A stretch of 64,000 nucleotides of DNA from Calliphora vicina. Its lineage: Eukaryota; Arthropoda; Insecta; Diptera; Calliphoridae. Positions 1-10,984 of the stretch are shown here, in pieces. The notes beneath the pieces were generated by a model. The model worked only from the letters and a program-made list of their open reading frames with translations, was not told the DNA's origin and did no database searches. Numbering within the stretch: the stretch's first letter is position 1; each line of letters starts with the position of its first letter. The translations under genes were made by a program, and so were the position numbers. The stretch covers positions 27,071,857 to 27,135,856 of the forward strand of contig NC_088781.1 in the NCBI RefSeq assembly GCF_958450345.1. Direction: 5' to 3'.

Positions 1-300
1 AAGGTCTCATCTTAATAGCTCTTTTATTTGAAGTAATTACTTAGGTGTTGATAATGATATATAATTCACTTCAAGGGATATTTACCTTACAAAGCTCAGC
101 CATGATCGGTTCAATTCACATAGAAAACAAATTCGAGATTACAACCGAATTTGTTGCCACTCAAATGATTTTACCTTAGAGGCCGAATTTTACAGTATTC
201 AACCGAAATTTTATCTGTTCAACCGAATCATAAGATCGGCAACAAATTCAGTTGCTATCACGAATGTGTTTTCTCTGTGTAAAATAATTTTTTAGTTAAA

Positions 301-946
301 AAACAAGTAAGAGTGCTATATTCGGCTGTGCCAAATCTTATATACCCTTCACCAAATTATACTTCAAAATTTGAAATATTTTTAGGTAAACAAAATTTAT
401 TTTTTTTGCAGTTGTTTTTTTTCATTTTTTGGAAAAAAAAAATTTTAATTTTTTTTTAAATTGAAAGTTTTTTTTTTGTTTTTTAATTTTTTTTTTTTTT
501 AAAATTCGGGTTAAAAAATATTTTTTCCGATTTTGACCCATTGTAGGGCCAACTTACTATGGTCTTATATACGTTGTGGCAAATGTCTTTGAAATATATA
601 TCATTAGATATCCATATTGTCTATATTAATGTATTAGTAATCCATATATAGGTCAAAAATAGGTCAACAATCGAGGTGACCTGGTTTTTTCCTCATATCT
701 CAGCCCTTTGTGGACCGATTTTGCTGATATTAAATAGCAAACTTCTCGAAAGTATGTCTGACAGAAAATATCTGAGGTCTTCAGAAAATTGATTTCAACA
801 GACAGATAGACCTACATGGCTTAATCGACTCCGCTATCTATAAGGATCCAGCATATATATACTTTATAGGGTCGGAAATGAAAAATGTAGAAATTACAAA
901 CGGAATGACAAACTTATACCCTTCTCAAGAAGATGAAGGGTATAAA
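301..946 (+). mobile_element. mini-me-like dispersed element, copy A
   Basis: Starts with ACAAGTAAGAGTGCTATATT and a CGGCTGTGCC motif, passes through TATACCCTTCACC and a T-rich tract, and ends with a hairpin-like CTTCTCAAGAAGATGAAGGG tail. A short GACAGATAGAC run and a TATATATACTTTATAGGGTC core lie near the 3' end. The same landmarks recur in at least seven other places in the window. The pairing of a TA run with a GTCY (here GACA) run around a conserved core is the described layout of mini-me elements of Diptera. The family name is by resemblance only; no transposase is encoded. Confidence 0.7.
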
Positions 947-1311
947 AACGCAAAGACACAATCCCCTAATATATTTGCAATTCACCAAATCATTTCTAGG
1001 AGATATGAAAGAATTGTGTCATTTTCATAGTTTCTTCTCACACTGTCTTGTTGTGTGCGTAAGTTAGAGATGATTTTTTCGTTTGAATTGAATGCAGATA
1101 TGTAGCTTGTGTTCTAGTTTTAAGTTAAAGACACATCCATGCATTTTATAAAACTTAATAAATATCTACACACATCTTTACTTACATACACATACCAGGG
1201 TAATACTTAGTATGTGTATATAAATTATGTATAAGCCACCACAGTCTGTCTTCTACAATGTCTATGTATTTTCGTTTACATACATTCACGAGGATATACA
1301 TATTGTTATCG
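947..1311. other. gene-free spacer
   Basis: AT-rich sequence with short ACATAC-type runs. I see no coding signal or repeat boundary here. Confidence 0.5.
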
Positions 1312-1456
1312 TAATATAGAAAGGTCCCAACTCTTGTTTTTTTAAGTCGGAATTTTTTTGGCTAAATATGATAGATGAGCGAACGGACTATTTATTGAAA
1401 TAAACGAAAATCTAGGCTTATAAAAAAAAAACACGAGTTAGGGCCTTTCTATATTA
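1312..1456. mobile_element. short MITE with inverted ends
   Basis: The left end TAATATAGAAAGGTCCCAAC and the right end (reverse complement TAATATAGAAAGGCCCTAAC) are inverted copies about 30 bp long, separated by an AT-rich centre. Both ends carry TA, which fits a TA target duplication as in Tc1/mariner-type MITEs. Superfamily is inferred. Confidence 0.6.
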
Positions 1457-1959
1457 AGGTAGCTATATGTACATATGTAAACATTCATAGTTACATTGTA
1501 CACATTTTCTTGCTCTTGTTTCAGCTTTGAAAATGGGAAATAGAATTTTTTACAAATTCTTCCTTCTTACAATAAACAGTCTACTTGAAGTATTTTAAAA
1601 GAGTCCTTACGGGAAGAAGGAACCCTCATTTGTATAATCAAAATTTTCTATAGATAATGCTAATTCAACATGAAACAGTTTCTATACACAAATTTATGAT
1701 TCGAGGACTGTGAACACTATACCGAAAAATTTATGTTTACAGAAGATCTTGCACAACTGAATATTACTGAGGAATCCTTGTATGTAAATTACACTTTCAA
1801 TGTAGTTTTTGTATTAATTCCTGTTGTTCCTATAAGGAGCATAGGGCCAAAAAAGTCTTTGAATTATTAACAATAAAAAAAATTCATACTGAATACTTCA
1901 TATTTGTTTATTAAAATTATTATTATAGTTAAGAAAAGGGGTTTATGTTTTCGCATTCT
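1457..1959. other. gene-free spacer
   Basis: AT-rich, non-repetitive as far as I can see, with no coding signal. Confidence 0.5.
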
Positions 1960-2947
1960 ATTGAAAATTTTCGATGTTATCGATAATTTTGTATAGAAAA
2001 TTATTTCTTAAGACAATTTTCATGGGAAATTTTCTCTAGAAAATTTCTCATGTTATCGATAACTGAAGAGTTTTCTTTAAAATATTTTTCATGTTATTGA
2101 TAACTGAGGAATTTTTTCTTCTTATCGATTACTGACGAATTATCTTTTGAGAATTTTCTATGTTATCGATGACTGAAGAATTTTCTTAAAAAATGTTCCA
2201 TGTTATCGATAACAGCGGAATTTTGTTTAGAAAATTTTCCATTTTATCGATAACTGAAGAATTTTCTTTAGAAAATTTTCGATGTTATCGATATTGAAAA
2301 ATTTTCTTTAGAAAATATTTCATGTTATCGATAACTAAAGAATTTTCATCAGAAAATTTTCCATGTTATCGATAACTAAAGAATTTTCTTTAGAAAATTT
2401 TCAATATTATCGATAACTGAAAATTTTTATTAGAACATTTTTTATGTTATCGATAACTGAAGAATTTTCTTTAGAAAATTTTTCTTCTTATCGATAACTG
2501 ACGAATTATCTTTTGAACATTTTCTATGTTATCGATGACTGAAGAATTTTCTTTAAAAATGTTCCATGTTATCGATAGCTGAGGAATTTTCTTTAGAAAA
2601 TTTTCCATGTTATCGATAACTGAGGAATTTTGTTTAGAAAATTTTCCATTTTATCAATAACTGAAGAATTTAGTTTAGAAAATTTTTCATTTTATAGATA
2701 ACTGAAGAATTTTCTTTAGAAAATTTTCGATGTTATCGATACTGAAAAATTTCTTTAGAAAATATTTCATGTTATCGATAACTGAAGAATTTTTTTGGAA
2801 ACGTTTGCATGTTATCGATAACTAAAGATTTTTTTTTAGAAAATTGTCCATATTATACATAACTGAAATATTTTCATTAGAACATTTTTTATGTTATCGA
2901 TAACTGAAGAATTTTCTTTAGAAATTATTTTTCTTATCGATAATTCT
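1960..2947 (+). repeat. 41-bp satellite with TATCGATA core, array 1
   Basis: About two dozen degenerate tandem units of roughly 41 bp. Each holds GTTATCGATAACTGAAGAAT followed by TTTTCTTTAGAAAATTTT, so each unit has two palindromic blocks. TATCGATA is the DNA replication-related element bound by DREF in Drosophila, and its CGATA half is a BEAF-32 motif. Some units carry TATCGATG or TATCAATA variants. Sub-blocks of several units appear duplicated: units near 2100-2210 resemble those near 2490-2600. The array stops at a truncated hAT element. Confidence 0.85.
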
Positions 2948-3563
2948 AAAAAAATTCAATATTTTTCCCGGATTTCCCGTGAATTAACAACTGAGGAAAC
3001 TGCAAAGAAAATAAGTTAGAGCTCTATATTTTTCACAAAAAAACGTGAAACGTTTTTTTTACACTTTTTCGTTAATTGTCTCGGCCATAATATTAAATTC
3101 ATTGCTTTTACTAGAAGACTTAAGAAAATGTTTTTTATTCATTTTGTAAATAAAACTGAATGAAGAAAAAACATTTCAACTTAATTTGTGGTAGATTTGA
3201 GTCAACAAAAATTTAATCATTCAAAGTTTGAATAAATTCTGTTATCAGTTAACTTAAAAATTAATTAAATTTAAATTGAGCATTTGATTGAAGCTAAAGA
3301 ATTATATATTGTGAATGTAATATAGAATGAAAGGCTGACATTTTTTAATTACGGATTATGATTTTAGTGAATTAAGCTCAATTTGAATTAATTAATACGA
3401 AGCTCTATATATAATGATTATAACACTTTATATGAAATATTGTTATAATAGTCTTAATTTACGGTATTGTTATATATTTCGAGAATAGCCGGGTGCCCGT
3501 GAATATAGAAAATTTTTTTCCGATTCCCGGGAATCAAAAAATTTCGGAAAATTAAAAACCCTA
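2948..3563 (-). mobile_element. truncated hAT-like element (TAGGGTTTTTAATTT family)
   Basis: Read on the minus strand it begins TAGGGTTTTTAATTTTCC and contains CCCGGGAATCGG-type blocks, like the intact copy at 22476-23248. The other end has a matching CCCGGATTTCCCGTGAATTA block but no clean terminus, so it is truncated where it meets the satellite. No transposase is visible; it is a non-autonomous copy. Confidence 0.6.
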
Positions 3564-3593
3564 CATGGAACATTTTTGAACGATTATTCTTCA

Positions 3594-3690
3594 GATATCG
3601 ACAACATCGAATTGTTCTATTATCGATAACATGGCAAATTTTGAGTTAAAATTGTACCGTTATCGATAACATGGCAAATTTTCTAGAATA
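3594..3690 (-). repeat. satellite remnant, inverted
   Basis: Two to three degenerate units with TTATCGATAACATGGCAAAT. This is the reverse orientation of the 41-bp satellite, on the far side of the hAT insertion. Confidence 0.6.
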
Positions 3691-5186
3691 AATGATGCAC
3701 TTCGAAATGTTTATAAAATTAAAATTAAGTTGCTTATTCTTAAAACGCTTAAATTTTAATTGGCAAGCGGCTCGATAAATTTGATCTACTCAAACTAAGC
3801 TGTAGGGATATAAGTAAATGTAAATAGTTCTTAATATGTAGCAGGAATTGGCAGGTGGGTGGAGCAATTTTCAACACCAGTCTGTTCGCTGGCATTAGCG
3901 CGGACAAGTTTGTGTTAGACAAGACAATATATTCAAACTTTAACTAACTAAAAGTGAATAGGATTTCACACAGACAGATAATAGATTATTTTATGCTGTA
4001 GTTCTTGTTATTGGCTGATTCTTAAAATGTGTCTCTCTGTTGGTGTAAAAAAAAATTAAGAAATAAAGATGAGTTAAAAGTACTTGAAGCATCTGTAGGA
4101 TACTTGCTTAACACAATGTGTCACACATAGAGCGTGTATTTAATAGGGAGTGTATGAGTTTACTTAGCTGTAAATACACATATAAAATCTCATTTATGTT
4201 ACAGTATATAACCATACATTATGTATTTACAGCACTAGTATTTACATATCGTCATCTAAAATGCAAAATAACGTAACATCACTTTTCATAAGTTTATAGG
4301 AGAAGCAAAAAACTATATAAAATGGAAACTACTTGAGATATTGAAACGAAATCTGAATTGCAATGGTACTAGAAATATGTTTTATAAAAAAAAATATTTT
4401 TTTCAAAGCACACTTTATGCTATGTGTCTTACGTTATTTTAAATTGTTGTTTTCTAAAACCAAAATAACGTATCATCAATATAAATTTGTATGAAAAATT
4501 AAAAATAAGTTTCTTTTATTTTAAATAAGAGCAGATGTAGATATTTTTTTTTTATTTTAGTTACAAAAGAAAAAGAATTAAATTGCAACAAATTTATTCA
4601 AAAATATTAGGAAACTACCAAAAATAAGGTAAAATACTATATATTATTAATTATTCAAAACTTATAAGTTATTTTGTTTAAGAAAATTGTGCACTTGGTG
4701 ATACTTTGTTTAGAATTTTGGCTATAACTTGGTTAGTTTTGATAGTAAAAGTTTAGAATTTTGTACACATATGTAATATGATGTAGTGAGTCGTAATCAA
4801 TAATAAAATCAATTTCGAATTTTCTGATGATACGTTGTTTTGCATTTTATGTAACGATATATACATTAGACCTGCACTTAAAATAAATGTTGCCTTGAAG
4901 GGATCTAATAAAGTTCTTTGGTATTGGGGAAAATGCTTGTAAATTGTGTATTTCAAATAAAAACTAATATATTTTATCAAATTTAGCTAATTTAAATGGA
5001 TATTCATAAGTATTTCCATTGATCGACTGCACCAAATTTAGCATTTTTTAGAATTTTGACATAAAATTGAACTTTACAATTAAGGGCACGTTTAATATAG
5101 TATTGCATACGTATTAAGAATAAATATGACTATGACAGTTTTTGTATTTTTTGAATTTTTTTCTTTCTTCATCTTCGACATACACT
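3691..5186. other. gene-free AT-rich spacer
   Basis: No coding frame, known repeat or RNA gene is supported. Short open frames here have low-complexity translations. Confidence 0.5.
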
Positions 5187-5275
5187 CAGAGAAAAAACAT
5201 GGTTATGGTAAAGATAATCTAAGTGCATCATATTATGATAAGGTTTATGATTGTAGTCCAAAACATACTATGATC
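5187..5275 (+). mobile_element. possible half of a palindromic MITE
   Basis: Starts CACTCAGAGAAAAAACATGG and holds CATATTATGATAAGG-like text, resembling the left arm of the palindrome at 26428-26902. Only one arm is present, ending where a different repeat arm begins. Confidence 0.35.
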
Positions 5276-6148
5276 ATTATTAGTATCATACAATTTCACG
5301 ATTTAAGGGTTAACGTTTTCCGATTTTAGTAAAAGTTTCAGAGTATATTTAGAATTCTCTGGACTATAATATTCTCAATAGGTTTTACTTAAAATTCATA
5401 AGAGTAAGGAAATAGAGCTCATTGGCCTAAAAATTGCCAAACAATTGGTTTTTTTTTCGAAAATTTCAAAATTTAAATCGCAGGTACGGAAAAACTATAA
5501 GAGATATTTTCATAATTTGTTCACATTTTTATTCCCTATTATATTCTTAATGAATCCCAATGAGATGATCAAAAAATTCTGAAATTTGTTTAACAAAATT
5601 TTTAAAAATTTGAAAATGGAGCTTTGAAACTGCCGTTAAAAAAATTTTATTTTTTTTGTTCATACCTAAGAATAGGTTAACGGTATCCTACGAAGACAAA
5701 AACTCATATACAGGTAAATATGGACATATTTTAAGTAAAAATGAGCTTTTATTTTATTATTTCTCAAAATATGTTAATTTTGTTTCTACATTTCTTGTTC
5801 TAGTGGCCTGAGACACGTTAATGGCCTGGCGAATTTTTAATAACTTTAAAATTTTTTTACCAATTTCTGTTTTTTATGTCTCATTAGAACGACAATTACG
5901 TACACATTTCGATTCTTTTAAATTAAATTACAAAAGTAATTTTTTAATGGCAAAATTTTTACAAAAACTGAAAAATATGCATTTTTCCCCTTTTAAATGC
6001 ATCTCAAAACTTCAGAGGGCTTGCGGCACGTCTTAACCCCAAACCGATGTACCTAAAAATTTTTGAGGATGATTTTTTAATAATGTTCACCAAACTGGGG
6101 GGGTGAGAATGGCCAAAATCCAACTTTCGTTTATTAAGGGCCACCCTA
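5276..6148 (+). mobile_element. one arm of the palindromic TAGGGTGGCC element
   Basis: Closely matches the right arm (about 54410-55258) of the complete palindrome at 53141-55258. It runs from the inner ACGATTTAAGGGTTAACG block to the outer end AAGGGCCACCCTA. The opposite arm is missing. It encodes nothing recognisable. Confidence 0.75.
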
Positions 6149-6240
6149 GAATACATAGATTTTTCTTTAGCTGCTTATATTTGCGCACATTATTTCTGTT
6201 TTAATATTATAAATGTTATTTAAATTTAATGCATTTCTAT

Positions 6241-6422
6241 GGGCACTGCTACACGTTCAATATATATTGACCGCGATCCAGTATCGTGATATTTATTGAA
6301 CGTGTAGCATGCTATATTGATGGATCGCGATCCAAATCGCAAAATAACCTAATTTTGCGTGATCCATTACAATGGATCGCGATCCAAATATCACAATATA
6401 TATTGAACGTGTATCAGTGCCC
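6241..6422. mobile_element. 182-bp MITE with GATCGCGATC palindromes
   Basis: The ends GGGCACTGCTACACGTTCAA and (reverse complement) GGGCACTGATACACGTTCAA are inverted copies that extend through AATATATATTG. Two copies of the perfect palindrome TGGATCGCGATCCA lie inside, next to an ATTTTGCG/CGCAAAAT hairpin. TAT flanks both ends, which fits a 3-bp target duplication. A GGGC start plus a 3-bp AT-rich duplication suggests a PIF/Harbinger-type MITE; that assignment is inference. Confidence 0.65.
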
Positions 6423-6448
6423 TATGTCTCCGCTAATTTGTATTATAT

Positions 6449-6620
6449 ATTCACATATGGGGGATTTCATGACAAGTGAACCAACTTTTGAAATCGATAT
6501 CTTCCGATGAAATTTGCACCAAGGTTAGTCCTATTTTATAGTAATTCACACACAATATCGGTCGAGAACTCTTTGAGTTAGAGAAGCTAAAAATTTTACT
6601 TATTTTACAGATTGTTCTTA
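6449..6620 (+). repeat. GGGGATTTCATG repeat fragment
   Basis: Begins CATATGGGGGATTTCATGAC and continues AAGTGAACCAACTTTTGAAA. Further copies lie at 12137 and 30722. No coding capacity is seen. Confidence 0.6.
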
Positions 6621-6690
6621 GCAAAATGTTTGAAAATGGAGGACATTGATTTCAATAGTTGTTTCACTGAAATCTTCCATATATGTTTAT

Positions 6691-7083
6691 TAGAGTGTCC
6701 CTTAGAATTAATTTTTTTGAAATGTTGAAACGGTACCCGGTTCGATTTAGTTTTGAGCTGCATTTACAAGGGGAAAAAATGCATTTTATCAGTTTTTTTT
6801 TTTTAAATTTTAGCCATTAAATAATTACTTCTGCAATTTAATTTAAAAGAATCGAAATGTGTACGTAATTGTCGTTCTAATAAGTCATAAAACACAAAAA
6901 TTGGTGAATGTGCCCAATTTCGTTACTGTTATTAATTTTAAGTAAAATCTGTTCAGAATATTATAGTCGAGATAATTTTAAATATAGTCCAAAAGTTTTC
7001 TTAAAATCGGAATACTTGAAACCTAAATCGTGAAGTTAAAAAGTAAAATTTTTCAATATTTGGAATTTTTAATGGAAAAATGT
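6691..7083 (-). mobile_element. diverged arm of the palindromic element
   Basis: Runs from the outer end (TAGAGTGTCCCTTAGAATTA) inward and shares ACATTTACAAGGGG-, AATCGAAATGTGTACGTAAT- and TCGTGAAG-type blocks with the 53141-55258 arms, but is more diverged. It lies back to back with the 5276-6148 arm. The hAT element at 7092 is inserted at its inner end. Confidence 0.6.
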
Positions 7084-7091
7084 ATGTAGCC

Positions 7092-8119
7092 TAGAGATGC
7101 TAATCGGGACTGATTCCCGACCCGGGGTTTCGGTATTTTCGGGAAATCTAAAATCCCGAAAATTATAAGAAAGAAACGTACATAATTATGTCTTTACAAT
7201 TGAAAGTAAATTTTTTATTTAGCAATTCATTTTTATTAGACACTAAATTATATAAGAAGAAATAACAATAAAGTATGTACATTAGGCCGGGACGATTTGT
7301 ATGGACGATCAAAACGTAAAAAATCGTATAGCAGAAACGCAATCTTCGCAAAATTCTATGAAATTATCCCCAAGAAACCATAGGTCTAAAATCAAATCCT
7401 ATCTTGCGTTTCTGCTATACGATTTTTCGTGAAAAAATCGACATACTGGTGAAAAACCGTACTTTAGTATAAAAAGTGTTTATTTTAAATAGCTTCTTAA
7501 GAATACTATTGCATCTCTGGTTTCATCTGCCTTTTTTTCGACATATGCTGTTTTCGACATATGCTGCTGCCGAAAAACATCTTTCACATTGGCAAACCCG
7601 TTACTTATAACAAATCTGCAAGTATTTTCCTCTTGTTCCTTCAGAAATAAAATGATGTATTTCTTTTGCAAGTTGAAAATCTACATTATAATTTGTTTTC
7701 GTTATTGTTATTTGGGGTTTTTACATTTATTAATAATATCTTTTAGCCTTTTAGCAATCGAAATATTTTCATTTTGTTCGAGCTCCTCATCTGAGATAAA
7801 ATCAATTTCATTTGAAGAGGATTTAAATTAAGTTTTGTTAGATAACTTACAAAAAAAGTTGAAGAATTGATTTTCTAGAGCCCCACTCAAGGAAAACCAA
7901 AAATACCGTTTTCCTTTATTAACTATATTGTAGCAGGAGTTGAGCTTAACAACTTTGTTGAACATCACTTTGCGATATTCGGGCATGTAGAATGTCAAAA
8001 TGAATGAAAAAGTCACACAAAAATGACAATTTCCCCTATTTATTTATGAAAAACGGCATTTGGAAAATCCCGAAAACCCCGGGATTTTCGGGAACGGGAT
8101 TCCCCGTTTAGCATGTCTA
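7092..8119. mobile_element. non-autonomous hAT transposon with 8-bp target duplication
   Basis: The ends are TAGAGATGCTAA and (reverse complement) TAGACATGCTAAA. They are flanked by a perfect 8-bp direct repeat ATGTAGCC at 7084-7091 and 8120-8127. An 8-bp duplication with a TAGxGATG-type end is diagnostic of the hAT superfamily. Just inside both ends are CCCGGGGTTT/TTCGGGA-rich subterminal blocks. An internal inverted repeat (AATCGTATAGCAGAAACGCA at about 7321, complement at about 7402) may be a nested MITE. Short frames inside show no transposase motif I can name. Confidence 0.85.
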
Positions 8120-8127
8120 ATGTAGCC

Positions 8128-8933
8128 ACACTAATGTAGATATAATTCTGCTCAGTCTTTATAAACTTCCCATTAATAATGTGTGAGTAAGAGACAGATG
8201 GAAAGCATCTAAATTATAGCTTAACAAATTTCTTCAAACAGCCTGTATTCTTAGAACTATTCTACATATTTTGATAACTAGTACATTTGATTATGACACT
8301 CATTCATACATGTGTGTTAAATATAATTATTTATTATTTTTATGCAAGCGACTATGTATGCGTGTATAATCCTGTGAGTATCTTTTGTTCTTCAGCCAGC
8401 TACTTGTGTATTTAAATAAGGATGTGTTCATATATTTTACACTTTATTTTATGCTTGTATTTGCAATTGAATGACACACTGAGTGTTTGTCTCATGCTTA
8501 TGACAACATCCATTCTGAAACGCATACAAGAATAAATATCTATGTGGGAAAGTTTGTATATTCTATTGTTTGTCTTTTATTAACAAATATTTCCATTAAA
8601 AGCTAATAAGTTGGGTGATGATAATTTTTGTATAAGTACAATGAAAAAAAAAGAAATTTGATTTTATGAAACAATATGTCATTCATTCTTGTTAAGATTA
8701 ACGGTGAATAATGGAGGAAAAATTTTGAATAATTTTACAGGATGATAAAACAAACATGCGAAATTTTATAATGAAACTTTCAATGTTATCTATAGATAAC
8801 AAGATAAATTCTGCAGATATCGATCAGATGAGAAGTTTTCTAAAGAAAATCATTCAGTTACACAGATGAACAGAAAAAAAGGCTTGAATAACCACTATAT
8901 AGATTTAATGCACCATGGCTACCTACACAGAAA
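8128..8933. other. gene-free spacer with a degraded TATCGATA remnant
   Basis: AT-rich. Around 8770-8860 there are CAATGTTATCTATAGATAAC and AGATATCGATC blocks, probably one or two decayed satellite units. No coding signal. Confidence 0.45.
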
Positions 8934-9219
8934 AAATTATATATCAATTCAAACATTTAAATCAAGTATTCATTTGCTCAAAAACAAAATTCCAAGGCGA
9001 ATTAACAAGGTGAGTGCGTCCCGGCAACAAATACAACAAGGCAAAAACAACAGGCATTTTGTTTTTGTTCAAATGTAGACAATATGTCAAAATCAAGGCG
9101 AATTAAAATATAAACAAAATAAAAGCGAATTAAAATTTTAGTTTGAAGTCGTTTGTTTTGATTCGTTTAGGATGTGAAAATAATTGAAATTTAAAATATT
9201 TAAGTAAGGAAAAGCACGT

Positions 9220-10249
9220 TGACCTCGGCTTCTAAACAAATGAGTTCCTTAGCACAATGAAAACTTATTAACTTGGCAAAATTTAAAACAGTGATTGCAA
9301 GAATCGTTTCCCGGCCTGTGGCTGCATGCCCGAATGCAATATTAGACAGAGTCCCTCTTATTTGTCAGTAAGTGAATGCGATGCGGATTTGTGTCAAGCA
9401 TTTTGAAGAATTGGAAGCATTAGATCCACAAAATCCCACATCACGTATAGAAATTCCACGCCTCATAAAGTAGCAGTTTTCTAGATCTGTACGCAAATGG
9501 CAATTAATTTGTTATTGTTTGCTGTTGATTCCAATAGGCCAAAAAGGCAGCCAACAATGCAACAAGGTGAGTGCGGCATACCATATCCAAATTGGGTGTG
9601 AGCCAATTTAGTTTGGCGGGCTTGTATATACGGCGTGTTGGAGTTATACTCGATCGTTTATCGTTTCCACAAATGACTTTGCATAAAAATATTTCATTGT
9701 ATTATGAAAACGGTTAGTAAAAAATGTTTTAAATTCCTTCATTGAGCTCCCGGATTTTGTCAATCGCGTGGTGCTGATCAATTAATATTAACAAAAATCA
9801 ATTTCAAAAATGTTTGTGTAAGGTTTTGCGATTTTTAAAACAAAACTAATTAATAGTATCATGATTTATTTAATCAGATAAACATTTGCTAATGGCTCCA
9901 TCGGTTGTAGTGTATTAGTTAAGGATAGTGACCTGAAGAATGTGTGAAATTATAGGTATCACAAGATTAAGCTGTTCGACGTGGTAAAGTCTATGGCAAG
10001 TACATGAGCTCTTTACTGTTCAATTTAAATAATGATTTTGTTGTGGATGCTACACGTAAGGGAAATAAAATACGTTCTGACAATCATTACATCAATCCCA
10101 ACTGTGTGCTAAAGTAATGAAGATCACGGGCTATCATCGTAATGGTATATTTGGTGCTATACAACCGGTCGAGGAATTGTAATTTGACTACAGATATGGT
10201 CCCACGAAACAATAGGAATTTGTGAAATGGTGAAATGCAAATTGTTTAA
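9220..10249 (+). pseudogene. E(z): E(z) (histone H3K27 methyltransferase) fragment, CXC and SET domains, decayed
   Basis: E(z) is the catalytic subunit of Polycomb repressive complex 2. From 9293 the frame reads NRFPAC, a Cys-spaced stretch and ECDADLCQA, matching the E(z) CXC domain, then hits a stop. From 9890 it resumes with KHLLMAPS and then, with frame breaks, KYMSSLLFNLNNDFVVDATR, the start of the SET core. The NHSINPNC motif survives as NHYINPNC, followed by RYGPT-like codons and a TAA at 10247-10249 where E(z) normally ends. Weak similarity may reach back to 9220. The stretch 9412-9889 is mostly unlike E(z); it ends in TTTAATCAG just before the SET part, so it may be a decayed intron, which would mean capture at DNA level. 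Several stops and frameshifts rule out a working enzyme. The family call is strong from motif order; the mode of copying is inference. Confidence 0.85.
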
Positions 10250-10549
10250 GTTTTTTTTTGTAAATTTTATTTTTAATTTCAAATTTGATTGTACGCTAAA
10301 TTTGGCGTAAAAATATTGAATAAAACTTTACGAAAATTAAAAATTTTTGGCTACATTTGCTAAAATGGATTTAGATTTACTTATCATTCACTTTTTAGTC
10401 CTGTTTTGTTATCCAGCGCCACTGTGTTATCGAGTAGGGTACATTCTACAGTTTTGATCATAATGCTGGCATTTAAATTGCAACTTAAATCCAATTCTAG
10501 TGTATAAAAGCGGCCTCTACGGAATTTGGTATTTTCATTCTCTATAGTT

Positions 10550-10984
10550 TTAGACAGAGGGCGTCTTAATTGGCGTCGATTTATGTCTATTGATGTTGTT
10601 GGTATTGGTATTTAAAGGATGATGACTTATAGTACATATACTGCTACGGTAATTCGTAGTAGTTTGATCACTGCAGTTACTGCTGCTGATGGGGGTACTA
10701 ACACCTCATCCACTCCGTAAGTAGTTGTTTTGAGAAAAAAAGGCAGTGGTTGAATGTATAGGGTGGGTTATATTCGAGGAGAAGGCAGGGTTAAGACTAT
10801 TTACTGATGATGATGAACACACAGCAGTGCCATAAATTTCGTCAGAATGTTGCTGTTTTTGTCTTTGAGAAGAACGAAAATGACTGCAGACAGTTACGTA
10901 GGCTGCTTTGAGTTCAAGACATTCGGATTCGTCTGAACAATTGCCACGACATACAATATCTGTTTTGCAAGATGTGATGGCCAA
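10550..10984 (-). pseudogene. unrecognised open frame inside the gene-capturing transposon
   Basis: On the minus strand a frame of about 145 codons, broken by one TGA near 10703, runs to a TAA at 10550-10552. The first third is Cys-containing (KTDIVCRGNCSDESECLELK); the middle has an RSSQRQKQQHSDE stretch; the last part is rich in Ser, Thr and Asn (for example SSSNCSDQTTTNYRSSI). Its composition is richer than the surrounding AT-rich noise, so I think it derives from a real exon. There is no ATG at its start. It is convergent with the E(z) fragment and lies 300 bp beyond that fragment's stop codon, so it may be the 3' part of the gene next to E(z) in the source genome. I do not recognise the protein. 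Confidence 0.4.

Noticed and set aside
4753..4980. 75-codon minus-strand frame
   Set aside because: Low-complexity hydrophobic translation with no start, splice or homology support.
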